36,395 bases of DNA from Saprospiraceae bacterium (GTDB taxonomy: Bacteria > Bacteroidota > Bacteroidia > Chitinophagales > Saprospiraceae), in NCBI GenBank assembly GCA_027488855.1, contig JAIYAV010000008.1:1-36395 (forward strand). Direction: 5' to 3'. Within the stretch, counting starts at the first letter, position 1, and each line of letters starts with the position of its first letter. Shown here one piece after another: positions 25,491 to 33,663 of this stretch. The position numbers and the translations under genes were made by a program. The notes beneath the pieces were generated by a model that was given only the letters and a program-made list of their open reading frames with translations, did not search any database and was not told the DNA's origin.

Positions 25491-25535
25491 GAGGGCCTTC
25501 TTGCAATTTGTGCAGGGAAGGCCCTCTGCTTTTGG
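25491..25535 (+). terminator. Terminator after giant secreted protein gene
   Basis: GAGGGCCTTC (25491-25500) and GAAGGCCCTC (25517-25526) form a perfect 10-bp stem with a 16-nt loop, followed by TGCTTTTGG. The U-tract is short, so termination strength is uncertain. Confidence 0.65.
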
Positions 25536-25609
25536 TATAGTACAGCGAATAAATTTTTTCAAAATCTATCAGCCGCTTTCCAAAACAATGTATCTTTCTA
25601 GCTCACTAC

Positions 25610-26962
25610 ATGTTTATGGATTACGGAGCCCTTTGCCTTGTCCCGCCGCTGGTGGTGGTTGTATTGGCCATCTTTATTCGCCGCGCTTTCGAACCTTTGC
25701 TGATCGGCTGCCTGCTGGGCTTTGTGCTCATCAAACCCAGTGCATTTCCGGGAAATTTTGTTGATGCCCTGGTCGCAACCCTACGCGACGAAACAATGGC
25801 CTGGATCATCCTGGTTTGTGGCTTGTACGGGTCATTGATTCATTTGATCATCCAGTCGGGGGGCGTATATGCCTTTGGTCATTATGTACTGCGCTATGTC
25901 AAAACGCGGCGTAGCGCATTGGTGGTAACCTGGTTGTTAGGCTTGTTCATTTTTGTGGACGATTACATGAGTGCGCTGGCAAGGGGCGTTACCATGCGGA
26001 AAATCACGGACAATTACCGCATCTCTAGGGAAATGTTGGCGCTGCAGGTCAATGCGATGGCAGCACCCCTCTGTATCATTGTCCCGATGACCACCTGGAG
26101 CATCTATGTGAGCAAACTTTTGGAGGACAACAAAGTTGTTGCAGCAGGAGAGGGGTTTCAGGGGTTTTTGAACCTGATTCCTTATATGTTTTATGCCTGG
26201 ATTGTGGTGATCATCTCCCTATTGCTGGCTTTGGGGAAATTTCCATTGTGGGGTAAATTGAAAAGAGCTGAAAAAAGAGCCCAAGAAACAGGCGTATTGG
26301 CACCTCCAAAATCCATTTCGAGCAAAACAGACGAAAACCAGATTCAGGCTAGAGGCGCCAAGCCGCGCTACTTTTTTCTTCCACTGATTGTTTTGATTGC
26401 CGCCACCTTGGTCTTGGACAAAGATGCCCTCAAGGGTGTAATGCTCGCGGTGGCTTTTACCTTTTTTTACTACTGGTGGGAAGGAGTGTTGACTTTTGAT
26501 GCCTTGACCGATGGTATTTTTGAAGGGTTTCAAAGTATGGTTTTTGCGCTAGCCATTCTAACTATGTCCTATGTACTCAAACGAGTAGGTGACGAGATGG
26601 GTCTGACGCCCTTTGTGATTGATGCCGTGAGTGGCGTTTTGTCCAAAGAAATGTTGCCTTTGGTCATCTTTTTGATCTTGGCTCTTATTTCGTACACCAC
26701 CGCTTCCTCCTGGGGCGTTTATGCAGTAGCCATTCCAATTGTAGTGCCTTTAGCTCAGGAACTGGATGCCAATATGTGGGCTACCCTAGCTGCAGTAATT
26801 TCAGCAGGTGCATTTGGTGCACACTCCAGTTTTTATTCAGATGTGACTGTTTTAACGGCTACCAGCACAGAGTGCAACAGTGTGGAACTATCTTTTGCTG
26901 CCTTGCCTTATAATTTGATTGCAGTAGGCTTGTCGGCTTTGTTATTTTTAGCATTTGCTTAA
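25610..26962 (+). CDS. NhaC-type Na+/H+ antiporter family membrane transporter
   Basis: A 450-residue polytopic inner-membrane protein with roughly 11-12 hydrophobic segments. It shows the NhaC/ion-transporter hallmarks LFIFVDDYMSALARG (about 118-132), GAFGAHSSFYSDVTVLTATST (about 403-423) and a central cytoplasmic loop rich in Lys/Glu (about 210-255). Members exchange Na+ for H+ or for organic anions or amines; which applies here is not visible. The stop lies 9 bp before the GNAT gene, so it probably heads an operon with the acetyltransferase and aminotransferase, which favours a substrate-linked role. TATCTTTC at 25591-25598 is a near-consensus -7 box, which would make the mRNA almost leaderless. 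Confidence 0.85.
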   Translation: MFMDYGALCLVPPLVVVVLAIFIRRAFEPLLIGCLLGFVLIKPSAFPGNFVDALVATLRDETMAWIILVCGLYGSLIHLIIQSGGVYAFGHYVLRYVKTRRSALVVTWLLGLFIFVDDYMSALARGVTMRKITDNYRISREMLALQVNAMAAPLCIIVPMTTWSIYVSKLLEDNKVVAAGEGFQGFLNLIPYMFYAWIVVIISLLLALGKFPLWGKLKRAEKRAQETGVLAPPKSISSKTDENQIQARGAKPRYFFLPLIVLIAATLVLDKDALKGVMLAVAFTFFYYWWEGVLTFDALTDGIFEGFQSMVFALAILTMSYVLKRVGDEMGLTPFVIDAVSGVLSKEMLPLVIFLILALISYTTASSWGVYAVAIPIVVPLAQELDANMWATLAAVISAGAFGAHSSFYSDVTVLTATSTECNSVELSFAALPYNLIAVGLSALLFLAFA

Positions 26963-26971
26963 TTTCTATCC

Positions 26972-27607
26972 ATGTATCGCAAAGAATTACCGAATGGGTA
27001 TATCATTCAACAAACCGAAGCCCGGCATGCCAAAGCGCTGGACGCCCTCCAACGCCTGGTTTTTCCTACCCTGGCGGAAGAAGAGCGGATGGCCGAAAGG
27101 CATTACCTGCACCACCTGAAAGTTTTTCCGGAAGGGCAAATGGTGCTGCTGGACGCGGATGAAGTCATTGGGATGACCAGCTCGATCCGGTATCACCTTA
27201 CGTTGGAAGACCATACTTTTTTGGGCATATCGGACAATCTATGGTTCAATACCCACGAACCCCAGGGGGATTGGCTCTACGGCATGGACATGGGGGTGCA
27301 TCCGCGTTACCGAGGACAGGGTTTGGCTCGGCAATTGTACCGGGCCCGACAAGAGATTTGCCGGAGTTTGGGACTCAAAGGGCAAGTGATTGTGGGGATG
27401 CCAATTGGTTATGTGGATTATGCCCGCGAAATGAGTCTCGATGAGTATTACGAACACCTGATCGAAGGCAGCATTTACGACCCCACGGTGAGCACCCAAA
27501 TGCGGATGGGTGCGGTGCCCCAACGTTTGATTCACAACTACCTGGACGACCCCAACTGTGGCAATGCAGGGGTGTTGATGATTTTATCCGCTGAAAAACA
27601 AGTGTAA
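26972..27607 (+). CDS. GNAT-family N-acetyltransferase
   Basis: A 211-residue protein with acetyl-CoA-binding motif A at 108-120 (GVHPRYRGQGLAR, the R/Q-x-x-G-x-G/A pattern) preceded by the strand LYGMDM. A C-terminal extension (about 140-211) includes DEYYEHLIEGSIYDPTVSTQ, unlike small GNATs. The acceptor is probably an amine or amino acid, given the aminotransferase 31 bp downstream. It starts 9 bp after the antiporter stop. The family is secure; the substrate is unknown. Confidence 0.85.
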   Translation: MYRKELPNGYIIQQTEARHAKALDALQRLVFPTLAEEERMAERHYLHHLKVFPEGQMVLLDADEVIGMTSSIRYHLTLEDHTFLGISDNLWFNTHEPQGDWLYGMDMGVHPRYRGQGLARQLYRARQEICRSLGLKGQVIVGMPIGYVDYAREMSLDEYYEHLIEGSIYDPTVSTQMRMGAVPQRLIHNYLDDPNCGNAGVLMILSAEKQV

Positions 27608-27638
27608 ATTCTTAAACAAGCTCGTAAAGCAGCTTTAT

Positions 27639-29015
27639 ATGGAAACCAAAACCAAAAACAGCACCAAACCCAGCATTCAATTGCTGACCCCCATACCCGG
27701 CCCCAAAAGCCAGGAAGTGTTAGCCCGGCGGGCAGCAGCCTTACCCGCAGGGGCAGGCCGATCAACCGATGTAGTGGTCGATTCAGCCAGAGGGGCAGTG
27801 GTGAAAGACGTGGATGGCAATACCTTGCTCGACTTTGCGGGCGGGATTGGCATGATCAACGTAGGCCATTCCCCCGCCAATGTGGTCAACGCGGTAAAAA
27901 GACAATTGGACAAATTCATCCATACTTGTCAGATTGTCACCACGATGGAGGCACCGATCCAGTTGGCAGAATTGCTGAATCGCATTGCGCCGGGTGATTT
28001 CCCCAAAAAAACCTTGCTGTGTAACTCCGGCTCAGAAGCAGTTGAAAACGCGGTCAATATCGCCCGCTACTACACCCAGCGCCCAGCGGTGATTGTGTTT
28101 GAAGGGGCTTATCATGGGCGAACCCACCTCACCCTGAGTTTGACCAGCAAGTACAATCTCTTCAAAAAAGGTTTTGGCTCCATGGCCAGCGACATCTACC
28201 GCTTGCCCGCGCCCAACATGTACCGCGTACCCGAGGGCATGAGTGGCCCAAAATACCTGGATTATTGCATCGCCCGCATTGACGAGGCGCTGATTTCACA
28301 GGTGGATCCCAGCGCGGTGGCGGCCATTTTGATTGAGCCCGTACTAGGAGAAGGAGGTTTTATACCCATTCCGGCAGCTTTTTTGCAAAAACTACGTGAG
28401 GTTGCCGACCAACACGGCATTGTCCTGATTTTTGATGAAATCCAATGCGGCATGGGCCGTACCGGCAAACTCTGGGCTTGTGAACACACCGGAGTGGTTC
28501 CCGACTTGATCACTACGGCCAAAAGTATGGGCGCGGGAATGCCGATCGCCGCGCTCATCGGCAAAGCGGAAATCCTGGACGCGCCACATCCCGGTGGGGT
28601 CGGAGGCACTTATGGCGGCAGCCCGGTAGCCTGTGTAGCGGCCATCGAAGCCGTCAAAACCATCATCAGTACCGGGTTTCAACAAAAAACGGAAAGGGTA
28701 GGGGAGCAGATGCGCCGGACTTTGGAGAGCTGGAAAAAGAAATATTCCTGCATTGGCGACGTACGCGGCCTGGGGGCGATGCGCCTGGTGGAATTTGTGA
28801 AAGACCGTCAGACCAAAGAACCCGACCCCGAACTGACCCTGGAGATCATCAAGGATGCAACGGCGCACGGGATTTTGTTGATCCGGGCGGGTTTGTATTC
28901 CAATTGTATTCGTTTGTTGCCGCCTTTGGTGATCACGCGCAATCAGTTGGCAGAGGGCTTGCAGGTATTGGAAGATGCCATTCGGCGGTCGCATGAAAAG
29001 CGGGGCTTGTTATAG
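27639..29015 (+). CDS. Class-III PLP aminotransferase (GabT-like)
   Basis: A 458-residue PLP-dependent transaminase of fold type I, resembling 4-aminobutyrate/omega-amino acid aminotransferases. Visible landmarks are NSGSEAVENAVNIARYYT (phosphate-binding region), FEGAYHGRT, the cofactor Asp in IFDEIQCGMGRTG (about 264-276), and the Schiff-base lysine Lys295 in TTAKSMGAGMP. The C-terminus RLLPPLVIT contains the Arg usually binding the second substrate. It would deaminate a terminal amine to an aldehyde with 2-oxoglutarate or pyruvate as acceptor; GABA itself is only one possibility. It lies third in the antiporter-GNAT-aminotransferase run. Confidence 0.9.
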   Translation: METKTKNSTKPSIQLLTPIPGPKSQEVLARRAAALPAGAGRSTDVVVDSARGAVVKDVDGNTLLDFAGGIGMINVGHSPANVVNAVKRQLDKFIHTCQIVTTMEAPIQLAELLNRIAPGDFPKKTLLCNSGSEAVENAVNIARYYTQRPAVIVFEGAYHGRTHLTLSLTSKYNLFKKGFGSMASDIYRLPAPNMYRVPEGMSGPKYLDYCIARIDEALISQVDPSAVAAILIEPVLGEGGFIPIPAAFLQKLREVADQHGIVLIFDEIQCGMGRTGKLWACEHTGVVPDLITTAKSMGAGMPIAALIGKAEILDAPHPGGVGGTYGGSPVACVAAIEAVKTIISTGFQQKTERVGEQMRRTLESWKKKYSCIGDVRGLGAMRLVEFVKDRQTKEPDPELTLEIIKDATAHGILLIRAGLYSNCIRLLPPLVITRNQLAEGLQVLEDAIRRSHEKRGLL

Positions 29016-29021
29016 TACTTA

Positions 29022-29125
29022 GGTGTTTCTTCAGTGCCTTCGGTTTCTTAGGTGGTGAAATTTATATCCTGCTTCGCAGGGATTTTTCTCACCACCTAAG
29101 AAACCGAAGGCACTGAAGAAACACC
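29022..29125. repeat. Perfect 37-bp inverted repeat (MITE-like)
   Basis: The left arm 29022-29058 and right arm 29089-29125 are perfect 37-bp reverse complements around a 30-bp centre that itself holds a small hairpin (CCTGC TTC GCAGG). It fills the gap between the aminotransferase stop and the amidohydrolase start. It could be a non-autonomous insertion, and as RNA it would form a very stable stem that may separate or modulate expression of the two genes. No clear target-site duplication is visible. Confidence 0.9.
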
Positions 29126-29142
29126 ATAGCTAGGCATAAACT

Positions 29143-30702
29143 ATGGATCAAATTTTCCACAACGGCCACATTCATCCCACTGCTTCCACCCAAGAAGTAG
29201 AGGCGCTTTGGGTAAAAGCGGGGAAGATTGCAGGTTCCGGGCCATTGGCCCAACTGCAACAGCAAGCAGGAGCATCAGTCCATCTTCACGACCTACAAGG
29301 CAAAACCCTGCTCCCCGGCTTCCATGACCCCCACATTCACCTCTGGAAAGTTGGTGATCTATTGACCTACATGCTCGATTTGCGGGGTGTAAGCAGCATC
29401 ACCGAAATGCAAGAGCGCTTGCGCGAATTTGCCGCCCGCCACCCTGAGCGACCCTGGATATTGGCACGAGGCTTCAACGAAACCAATTTGGCCGAAGGCC
29501 GGATGCCCGATCGCTACGACCTGGATCGGGCCATTCCTGATCGACCTTGTTATGTGATTCGCACTTGTGCCCATATTGCGGTGGTCAACTCCATGGTCTT
29601 TTCGTTTTTGCCCAACTTGGATGCGCCAGCGGGCGGGGAAGTGCGTCGGGATAAACAGGGTAAAGCAACGGGGGTGTTCACGGAAACTGCGCTGGGCCTG
29701 ATCACCCGCCTGATTCCCCCTCATCCAGCAACAGCTTATCGGGAGATGATCCTGGCTGCGCAGGATGCCTTATTGGAAAAAGGCATCACCTCGGCAACCG
29801 ACCCGGCAGTGATGCCCGATTTGTTGGCCGTATACCGACAAATGGAAGCGGCCGGGGAACTTAAAATCCGCATCCACGCCATGCCAATTATGGTGCCGGA
29901 TGGAGGCAATAAGGCACTGCCTTTGCCAGAACAACACCATTCTGATTTTTTACACATCGACACGGTCAAGTTTTTTGCCGATGGTGGTTTGAGTGGCAAA
30001 ACAGCCGCTTTGAAACAACCTTATAAAAATGGAGGTGGAAAAGGAATAATGCGCCTGGAAAGTAGCTTTTTCCTCAACCTCGCTCAACAAGCCCAGGCTG
30101 CTGGCTGGCGCATTGCTACCCATGCGATTGGGGATGCCGCGATCGATCAGGTGTTGGCGGTGTATGCCGAATTGGATCGGAATAATCCCCGGGGTTTGCG
30201 GCATCGCATTGAACACTTGGGGTTTCCACATCCTGAGCATTTGAATATGATGCGGGAACTGGGCGTGTTTTGTGTATCTCAGCCCATCTTTTTGTACGAG
30301 CTAGGCCCTAATTATCGGCAGTACTTACCCAATTTTTACCTCAATCGGGTCTTTCCTTACCGCAGTGTGCTGGATGCTGGGGTCAGCCTGGCTTTTTCCT
30401 CGGATGCACCGGTGGTGAAGGATTTTAATCCACTGATGGGGATACGCAATGCGGTGGAGCGGGTGGATGTGCAGGGGATTGAAATTGGCGGTGCTGAAAA
30501 AATTACGCTGGTGGAAGCCTTGCGTGCGTATACGCTGGGGGCTGCGGAGGCGGAGGGGACGGAAGCGGTGAATGGGAGCTTGGAAGAGGGGAAATGGGCG
30601 GATTTGGTGGTGTTGGAGGGGAGTCCTTACTCCGTACTTGATAAATTCATTGAATTAAATTTGTATCAAATATTAGAGACTAGTGCTGGAAATTTGGGGT
30701 AG
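29143..30702 (+). CDS. YtcJ-like metal-dependent amidohydrolase
   Basis: A 519-residue amidohydrolase of the YtcJ/amidohydrolase-3 group, a TIM-barrel hydrolase using one or two metals. Metal-binding HIH (His64, His66) lies in LLPGFHDPHIHL. Further metal or catalytic elements are the THAIGDAAID segment, RIEHLGF, and SSDAPV with its Asp. The composite beta-sandwich is completed by GKWADLVVLEGSP near the C-terminus. Substrates of this group are mostly uncharacterised N-acyl or cyclic amides. The last 20 or so residues (LDKFIELNLYQILETSAGNLG region) come from distinctly AT-richer DNA than the rest and match the usual VLxTxVGGxxVY tail only weakly, so the 3' end may have been replaced. Confidence 0.88.
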   Translation: MDQIFHNGHIHPTASTQEVEALWVKAGKIAGSGPLAQLQQQAGASVHLHDLQGKTLLPGFHDPHIHLWKVGDLLTYMLDLRGVSSITEMQERLREFAARHPERPWILARGFNETNLAEGRMPDRYDLDRAIPDRPCYVIRTCAHIAVVNSMVFSFLPNLDAPAGGEVRRDKQGKATGVFTETALGLITRLIPPHPATAYREMILAAQDALLEKGITSATDPAVMPDLLAVYRQMEAAGELKIRIHAMPIMVPDGGNKALPLPEQHHSDFLHIDTVKFFADGGLSGKTAALKQPYKNGGGKGIMRLESSFFLNLAQQAQAAGWRIATHAIGDAAIDQVLAVYAELDRNNPRGLRHRIEHLGFPHPEHLNMMRELGVFCVSQPIFLYELGPNYRQYLPNFYLNRVFPYRSVLDAGVSLAFSSDAPVVKDFNPLMGIRNAVERVDVQGIEIGGAEKITLVEALRAYTLGAAEAEGTEAVNGSLEEGKWADLVVLEGSPYSVLDKFIELNLYQILETSAGNLG

Positions 30703-30748
30703 TCAAAAATAGGGATATTGGGGCAAAAGTGAAAATTTGGGGTAGTCA
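30690..30748. repeat. 16-bp direct repeat across the amidohydrolase stop
   Basis: AAATTTGGGGTAGTCA occurs at 30690-30705, covering the stop codon, and again at 30733-30748. The offset is 43 bp. It lies exactly where base composition falls, so it may be a scar of a duplication or insertion. Confidence 0.75.
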
Positions 30749-30987
30749 TGAGCGTGTAAATGTGCCTTGAAAGGGAGCCTGGGTAGTAGTAATTTTACAT
30801 CAGAAATCAGGCAGAAATAGAAGTCCTGAAATTCTAGAACAAACTGGGGGCGCTCAGAAAAAAAATTATCGCTATAGTACGAAGTGCGCAGTTTGTACTA
30901 TAGTGTTGGCGGGAGTTCCGAAACCGTGTGGACAAGAAGTAGGGGAATTAATTCGTGTACCAGATATTTGGACTAAACAAGAAGACT
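30703..30987. other. 285-bp intergenic region with hairpin
   Basis: AT-rich spacer containing the second copy of the 16-bp repeat and a 12-bp hairpin (CTATAGTACGAA at 30872-30883 with TTTGTACTATAG at 30892-30903, one G-T pair, 8-nt loop). A weak -7-like GATATTTG (30963-30970) lies before the next gene. Nothing coding was seen. Confidence 0.55.
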
Positions 30988-31437
30988 ATGAAAACCAATG
31001 TCTTATTTTCCTTTATGCTACTATTTTTAGTCGTTGGATCGTTTTCCTGCGCACAAAAGAGTGACTTAGTAGACAAGGATTTAACGCTCGTCACTCTTTT
31101 AGTGAATGATACTTCATTTAAAAATTTTATACGCCTTGAAAATCAAAGGGCTGAAAATCAGTCAACCAATTTTCACGGCCACCGCGAACTGAATTGGAAG
31201 CTAGTAAATGACCCACAAGAACAATTAAAATGTAAGACGGAAGAGGACATTAAAGCTTTATATGCTAGAGCTGGGATGAAGAATACTGACGTTTATTTTA
31301 GATTAATAAACGAGTATACTTACTATTTGGCTCAGGTTAAGCAGAATTTCCCCACTTTATCTGAATTAACCGAAACTGAACGGGAAAACACCTTCACTTT
31401 AGCCAGAAACAAAATTAACTCAACCAATAAAAACTAA
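30988..31437 (+). CDS. Small hypothetical lipoprotein
   Basis: A 149-residue protein I do not recognise. The N-terminus is a lipoprotein signal with lipobox GSFSC (Cys21). The mature part is polar and mostly helical in character, with NFIRLENQRAENQ, EDIKALYARAGMKNTDVYFRLINEYTYYLAQVKQNFPTL and ETERENTFTLARNKI. The DNA is clearly AT-richer than the metabolic genes on either side. The stop lies 3 bp before the next ATG, so the two genes form an operon. The start at 30988 was chosen because the signal peptide starts there; ATG-like codons 11 residues upstream add only polar sequence. Confidence 0.65.
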   Translation: MKTNVLFSFMLLFLVVGSFSCAQKSDLVDKDLTLVTLLVNDTSFKNFIRLENQRAENQSTNFHGHRELNWKLVNDPQEQLKCKTEEDIKALYARAGMKNTDVYFRLINEYTYYLAQVKQNFPTLSELTETERENTFTLARNKINSTNKN

Positions 31438-31440
31438 GTC

Positions 31441-31779
31441 ATGAAGAAAATTACTATCTTTTTAATCGGATTGCTATTGGTTTCCACAAGCTTTGCGAAA
31501 TGTATTGATGAATGCACATCCGCATATTCAAAAGCCGAACAAAATGCCCTTTCGGAATACAGAAGCGCTTGTTCTTCGGCGGTATGGAATACCTTGAAAA
31601 ATGTAGGCACTACTTGGTCTGCTAGATTCACAGCTGGCTATGGAGGTGCTGCGACGGCCTTTTCTATGATTGGATTTGCGGATCCATATTGGAGTGTAAT
31701 CGCTGCAGAAGAACAGTATAATCAAAGCCTGGGTAATGCCTTAAATGCTTTTAATGGCTGCATGGCAAACTGTTCTTAA
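31441..31779 (+). CDS. Small secreted twin-CX3C protein, unknown
   Basis: A 112-residue exported protein without recognisable family. The signal peptide covers 1-19 (STSFA/K). The mature chain starts KCIDEC and ends GCMANCS, so CX3C pairs (Cys21/Cys25 and Cys107/Cys111) bracket the protein, with a fifth Cys at 44. The middle carries a Gly/Ala-rich hydrophobic stretch (FTAGYGGAATAFSMIGFADPYW, about 63-84). Twin CX3C helices often make a disulfide-stapled hairpin. It begins 3 bp after the lipoprotein gene. A bacteriocin-like or envelope-associated role is conceivable but not shown. Confidence 0.65.
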   Translation: MKKITIFLIGLLLVSTSFAKCIDECTSAYSKAEQNALSEYRSACSSAVWNTLKNVGTTWSARFTAGYGGAATAFSMIGFADPYWSVIAAEEQYNQSLGNALNAFNGCMANCS

Positions 31780-32210
31780 ATTTCAGGTTGACCGTTGGCA
31801 CGAGTGTTTTATCTATCTTCAGCCTTTTTGAAGCTAAGTAAAAACATTGTGCTACCGATGGCGCGGCGTCTCTGACCTGTACCATTATTCTCGCGTCTTC
31901 AAGACGCACGAGTATGCACACTGGCATGAAAATAACACCAGCCAAATTTTCATGTGATTGGCATTTTTTCTCGATTTTGTGCATACTTATGCGTCTTGAA
32001 GACGCGGGAATAATAGGTGCAGGTCAGAAGACCTTGCACCAGCATTGTGCCTTGAAAATGGGTGGAGTAGACTTGAACAAGTGGGGTTCGGGTTTTGTGC
32101 AAATGTGCTTTGAAAACCCTTATTTTACGGGTTTAGCCTAAAGGATTTGCCCAATACTTCACTTCACGAGGTATAACTTATTTTGCCCCACTATTATGCT
32201 CTTTCCCTCC
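31780..32210. other. 431-bp non-coding region with composite palindrome
   Basis: The gap between the CX3C protein gene and the convergent AAA ATPase gene is occupied mainly by the imperfect inverted repeat at 31872-32027 and its weaker outer extensions (about 31843-32052, with ACATTGTGC on the left and GCATTGTGCC on the right). Short open frames here are palindrome by-products. No gene was seen. Confidence 0.65.
31872..32027. repeat. Imperfect 49-bp inverted repeat with nested palindromes
   Basis: The left arm 31872-31920 and right arm 31978-32027 are reverse complements with a few mismatches. Each arm contains its own palindrome (GCGTCTTCAAGACGC at 31893-31907; GCGTCTTGAAGACGC at 31991-32005). 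The 57-bp centre includes ATGAAAAT and ATTTTCAT facing each other, so the element can fold as nested stems. It is MITE-like and has no coding capacity. Confidence 0.8.
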
Positions 32211-33653
32211 CTAAAACGCAAACAACTTCTCCATCGGGATTTCATTGTCCACATCCTCCAAATAATACTTGTTTTTAATCGCCGGGTAAGTGGTTAGAAG
32301 CGTAGTGAAAATCGCCTTTTTGGTCTTGGTCGCTTGTTTGAAAATTGATTTTCGAAGGCGCAGTTTGTCGGCGTATTCCTGCGTTAGGGCATAGTGGTCT
32401 TTGGTGAATTTCGCCTCGCACAAGTGGATAATTTGATCGGCACGATCAATCACCATGTCCACCTGTGCACCCGGTAGTACATCGTTGCCCTTGAATTTCC
32501 ACGAGCTTTGTTGGGTGAAAACCCCACTAATGCCCAGCGCAGCCTTGATTTGATCTACATGCTGGAGACAAATATTTTCAAAGGCATAGCCACTCCAGGT
32601 AATGTAGGAGGGCGTTTTGCTGAGTTGCTCCCAGACCTGCTTGGCAGTGCCTTGATTGGGTTGGATGAATTTCAGGAAAAACAAGGAATACAGGTCGATC
32701 AATTTGAAAATGCCCTCTTTTTTTAGGTTCAAAAAGGGCGGGTAGCGGCGAATAAAATCACATTCCTCTAGTTCTTCCAAAGTTCGGGTCAGGTGACTTT
32801 CGTTCATTTTTGTGGCCTGTGCGATGTCAGCGCGAGTCAATCCCTGAGGACGTTTGGCCAAAGCTTCGATGATGGCAATGTGCAGTTCGGCATTTCTGAA
32901 TAAGGAATAGTACAACTGTCCGTATTCCTCGCTCAAAAGCCCCTGGCCGGAAAAGCAAATTTCGTCAATCAACTGGGGCACGCTCTTGCCTTTTTCAATT
33001 TCCTTCAAATAAAACGGGATGCCGCCCATGGCCATGTAAAGCTCCAAAATCTGGTATCGCGGCATTTGAAGCCCCATGCTTTGCAGGAAGACTTCGGTTT
33101 CATGCAAGTTGAACGGCATTAATTTGATGCGCTGAGTAACTCGATTGTAAAGCCCACCGCGTGCGTTGATGAGGTTTTTGCGAATCCAGGACGAAGCTGA
33201 GCCGCAGGCAATCAAGACCACCTGATCCATGCGGGAAAGGTGCTGATTCCAAAAAAACTCGAGGGCAGACACAAACCCGGAGCGAGGCGTGTCGAGCCAG
33301 GGCATCTCATCCAAAAAAACCACGTATTTTTTGTCTGTCGGCGGCAATTGGGCAAGGTAACGGGCAAGGTACTTGAAACACTCGTGCCAATCCTCAGGCA
33401 TTTTGGTCTCCAAGCGGGCTTGCGTCCGGATGAGGTATTCGTCAAAAAAATTGCTGATTTGCCGCGATTTTGAGCCTTCTTTTGTGCCTGAGAGATCAAA
33501 TACAATGCTGTCCTTTAGGTGTTGCCGGATGAGGTAGGTTTTGCCCACTCTTCGCCTGCCATATAGGGCCAAAAACTCGGGCTGTCGAGACGACATGATT
33601 TTGTCCAAGCGTGCTTTTTCTTGTTCCCTGCCAATGATTAAAGATGCTTGCAT
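32211..33653 (-). CDS. AAA ATPase with DUF234-type nuclease-like C-terminus
   Basis: A 480-residue protein of the archaeal-type/prokaryotic AAA ATPase group (MNS/STAND-like). Walker A is GRRRVGKT (32-39) and Walker B is YVVFLDEMPW (110-119, Asp115-Glu116). A winged-helix region (about 270-325, GLTRADIAQATKMNESHLTRTLEELEE) follows. The C-terminal DUF234-like domain has a PD-(D/E)xK-type core: Asp399 in AQVDMVID and Glu413-x-Lys415 in LCEAKF. Such genes are common in accessory regions and have been suggested to act as mobile or defence-like elements, but their role is unproven. Two tandem dyads lie directly upstream of its start, and it converges on the small-protein operon. Confidence 0.88.
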   Translation of the reverse strand: MQASLIIGREQEKARLDKIMSSRQPEFLALYGRRRVGKTYLIRQHLKDSIVFDLSGTKEGSKSRQISNFFDEYLIRTQARLETKMPEDWHECFKYLARYLAQLPPTDKKYVVFLDEMPWLDTPRSGFVSALEFFWNQHLSRMDQVVLIACGSASSWIRKNLINARGGLYNRVTQRIKLMPFNLHETEVFLQSMGLQMPRYQILELYMAMGGIPFYLKEIEKGKSVPQLIDEICFSGQGLLSEEYGQLYYSLFRNAELHIAIIEALAKRPQGLTRADIAQATKMNESHLTRTLEELEECDFIRRYPPFLNLKKEGIFKLIDLYSLFFLKFIQPNQGTAKQVWEQLSKTPSYITWSGYAFENICLQHVDQIKAALGISGVFTQQSSWKFKGNDVLPGAQVDMVIDRADQIIHLCEAKFTKDHYALTQEYADKLRLRKSIFKQATKTKKAIFTTLLTTYPAIKNKYYLEDVDNEIPMEKLFAF

Positions 33654-33663
33654 GGCTCTTAAT

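Noticed and set aside
30761..32057. 12-bp direct repeat TGTGCCTTGAAA flanking the small-protein operon
   Set aside because: Copies at 30761-30772 and 32046-32057 bracket the cassette, but exact 12-mers are expected to recur many times by chance in 36 kb, so this alone does not show a mobile unit.
30719..32189. GGGGCAAAA / TTTTGCCCC as terminal inverted repeats of a 1.47-kb element
   Set aside because: Only 9 bases match exactly, flanking similarity is weak, no target duplication is seen and no transposase is encoded inside.
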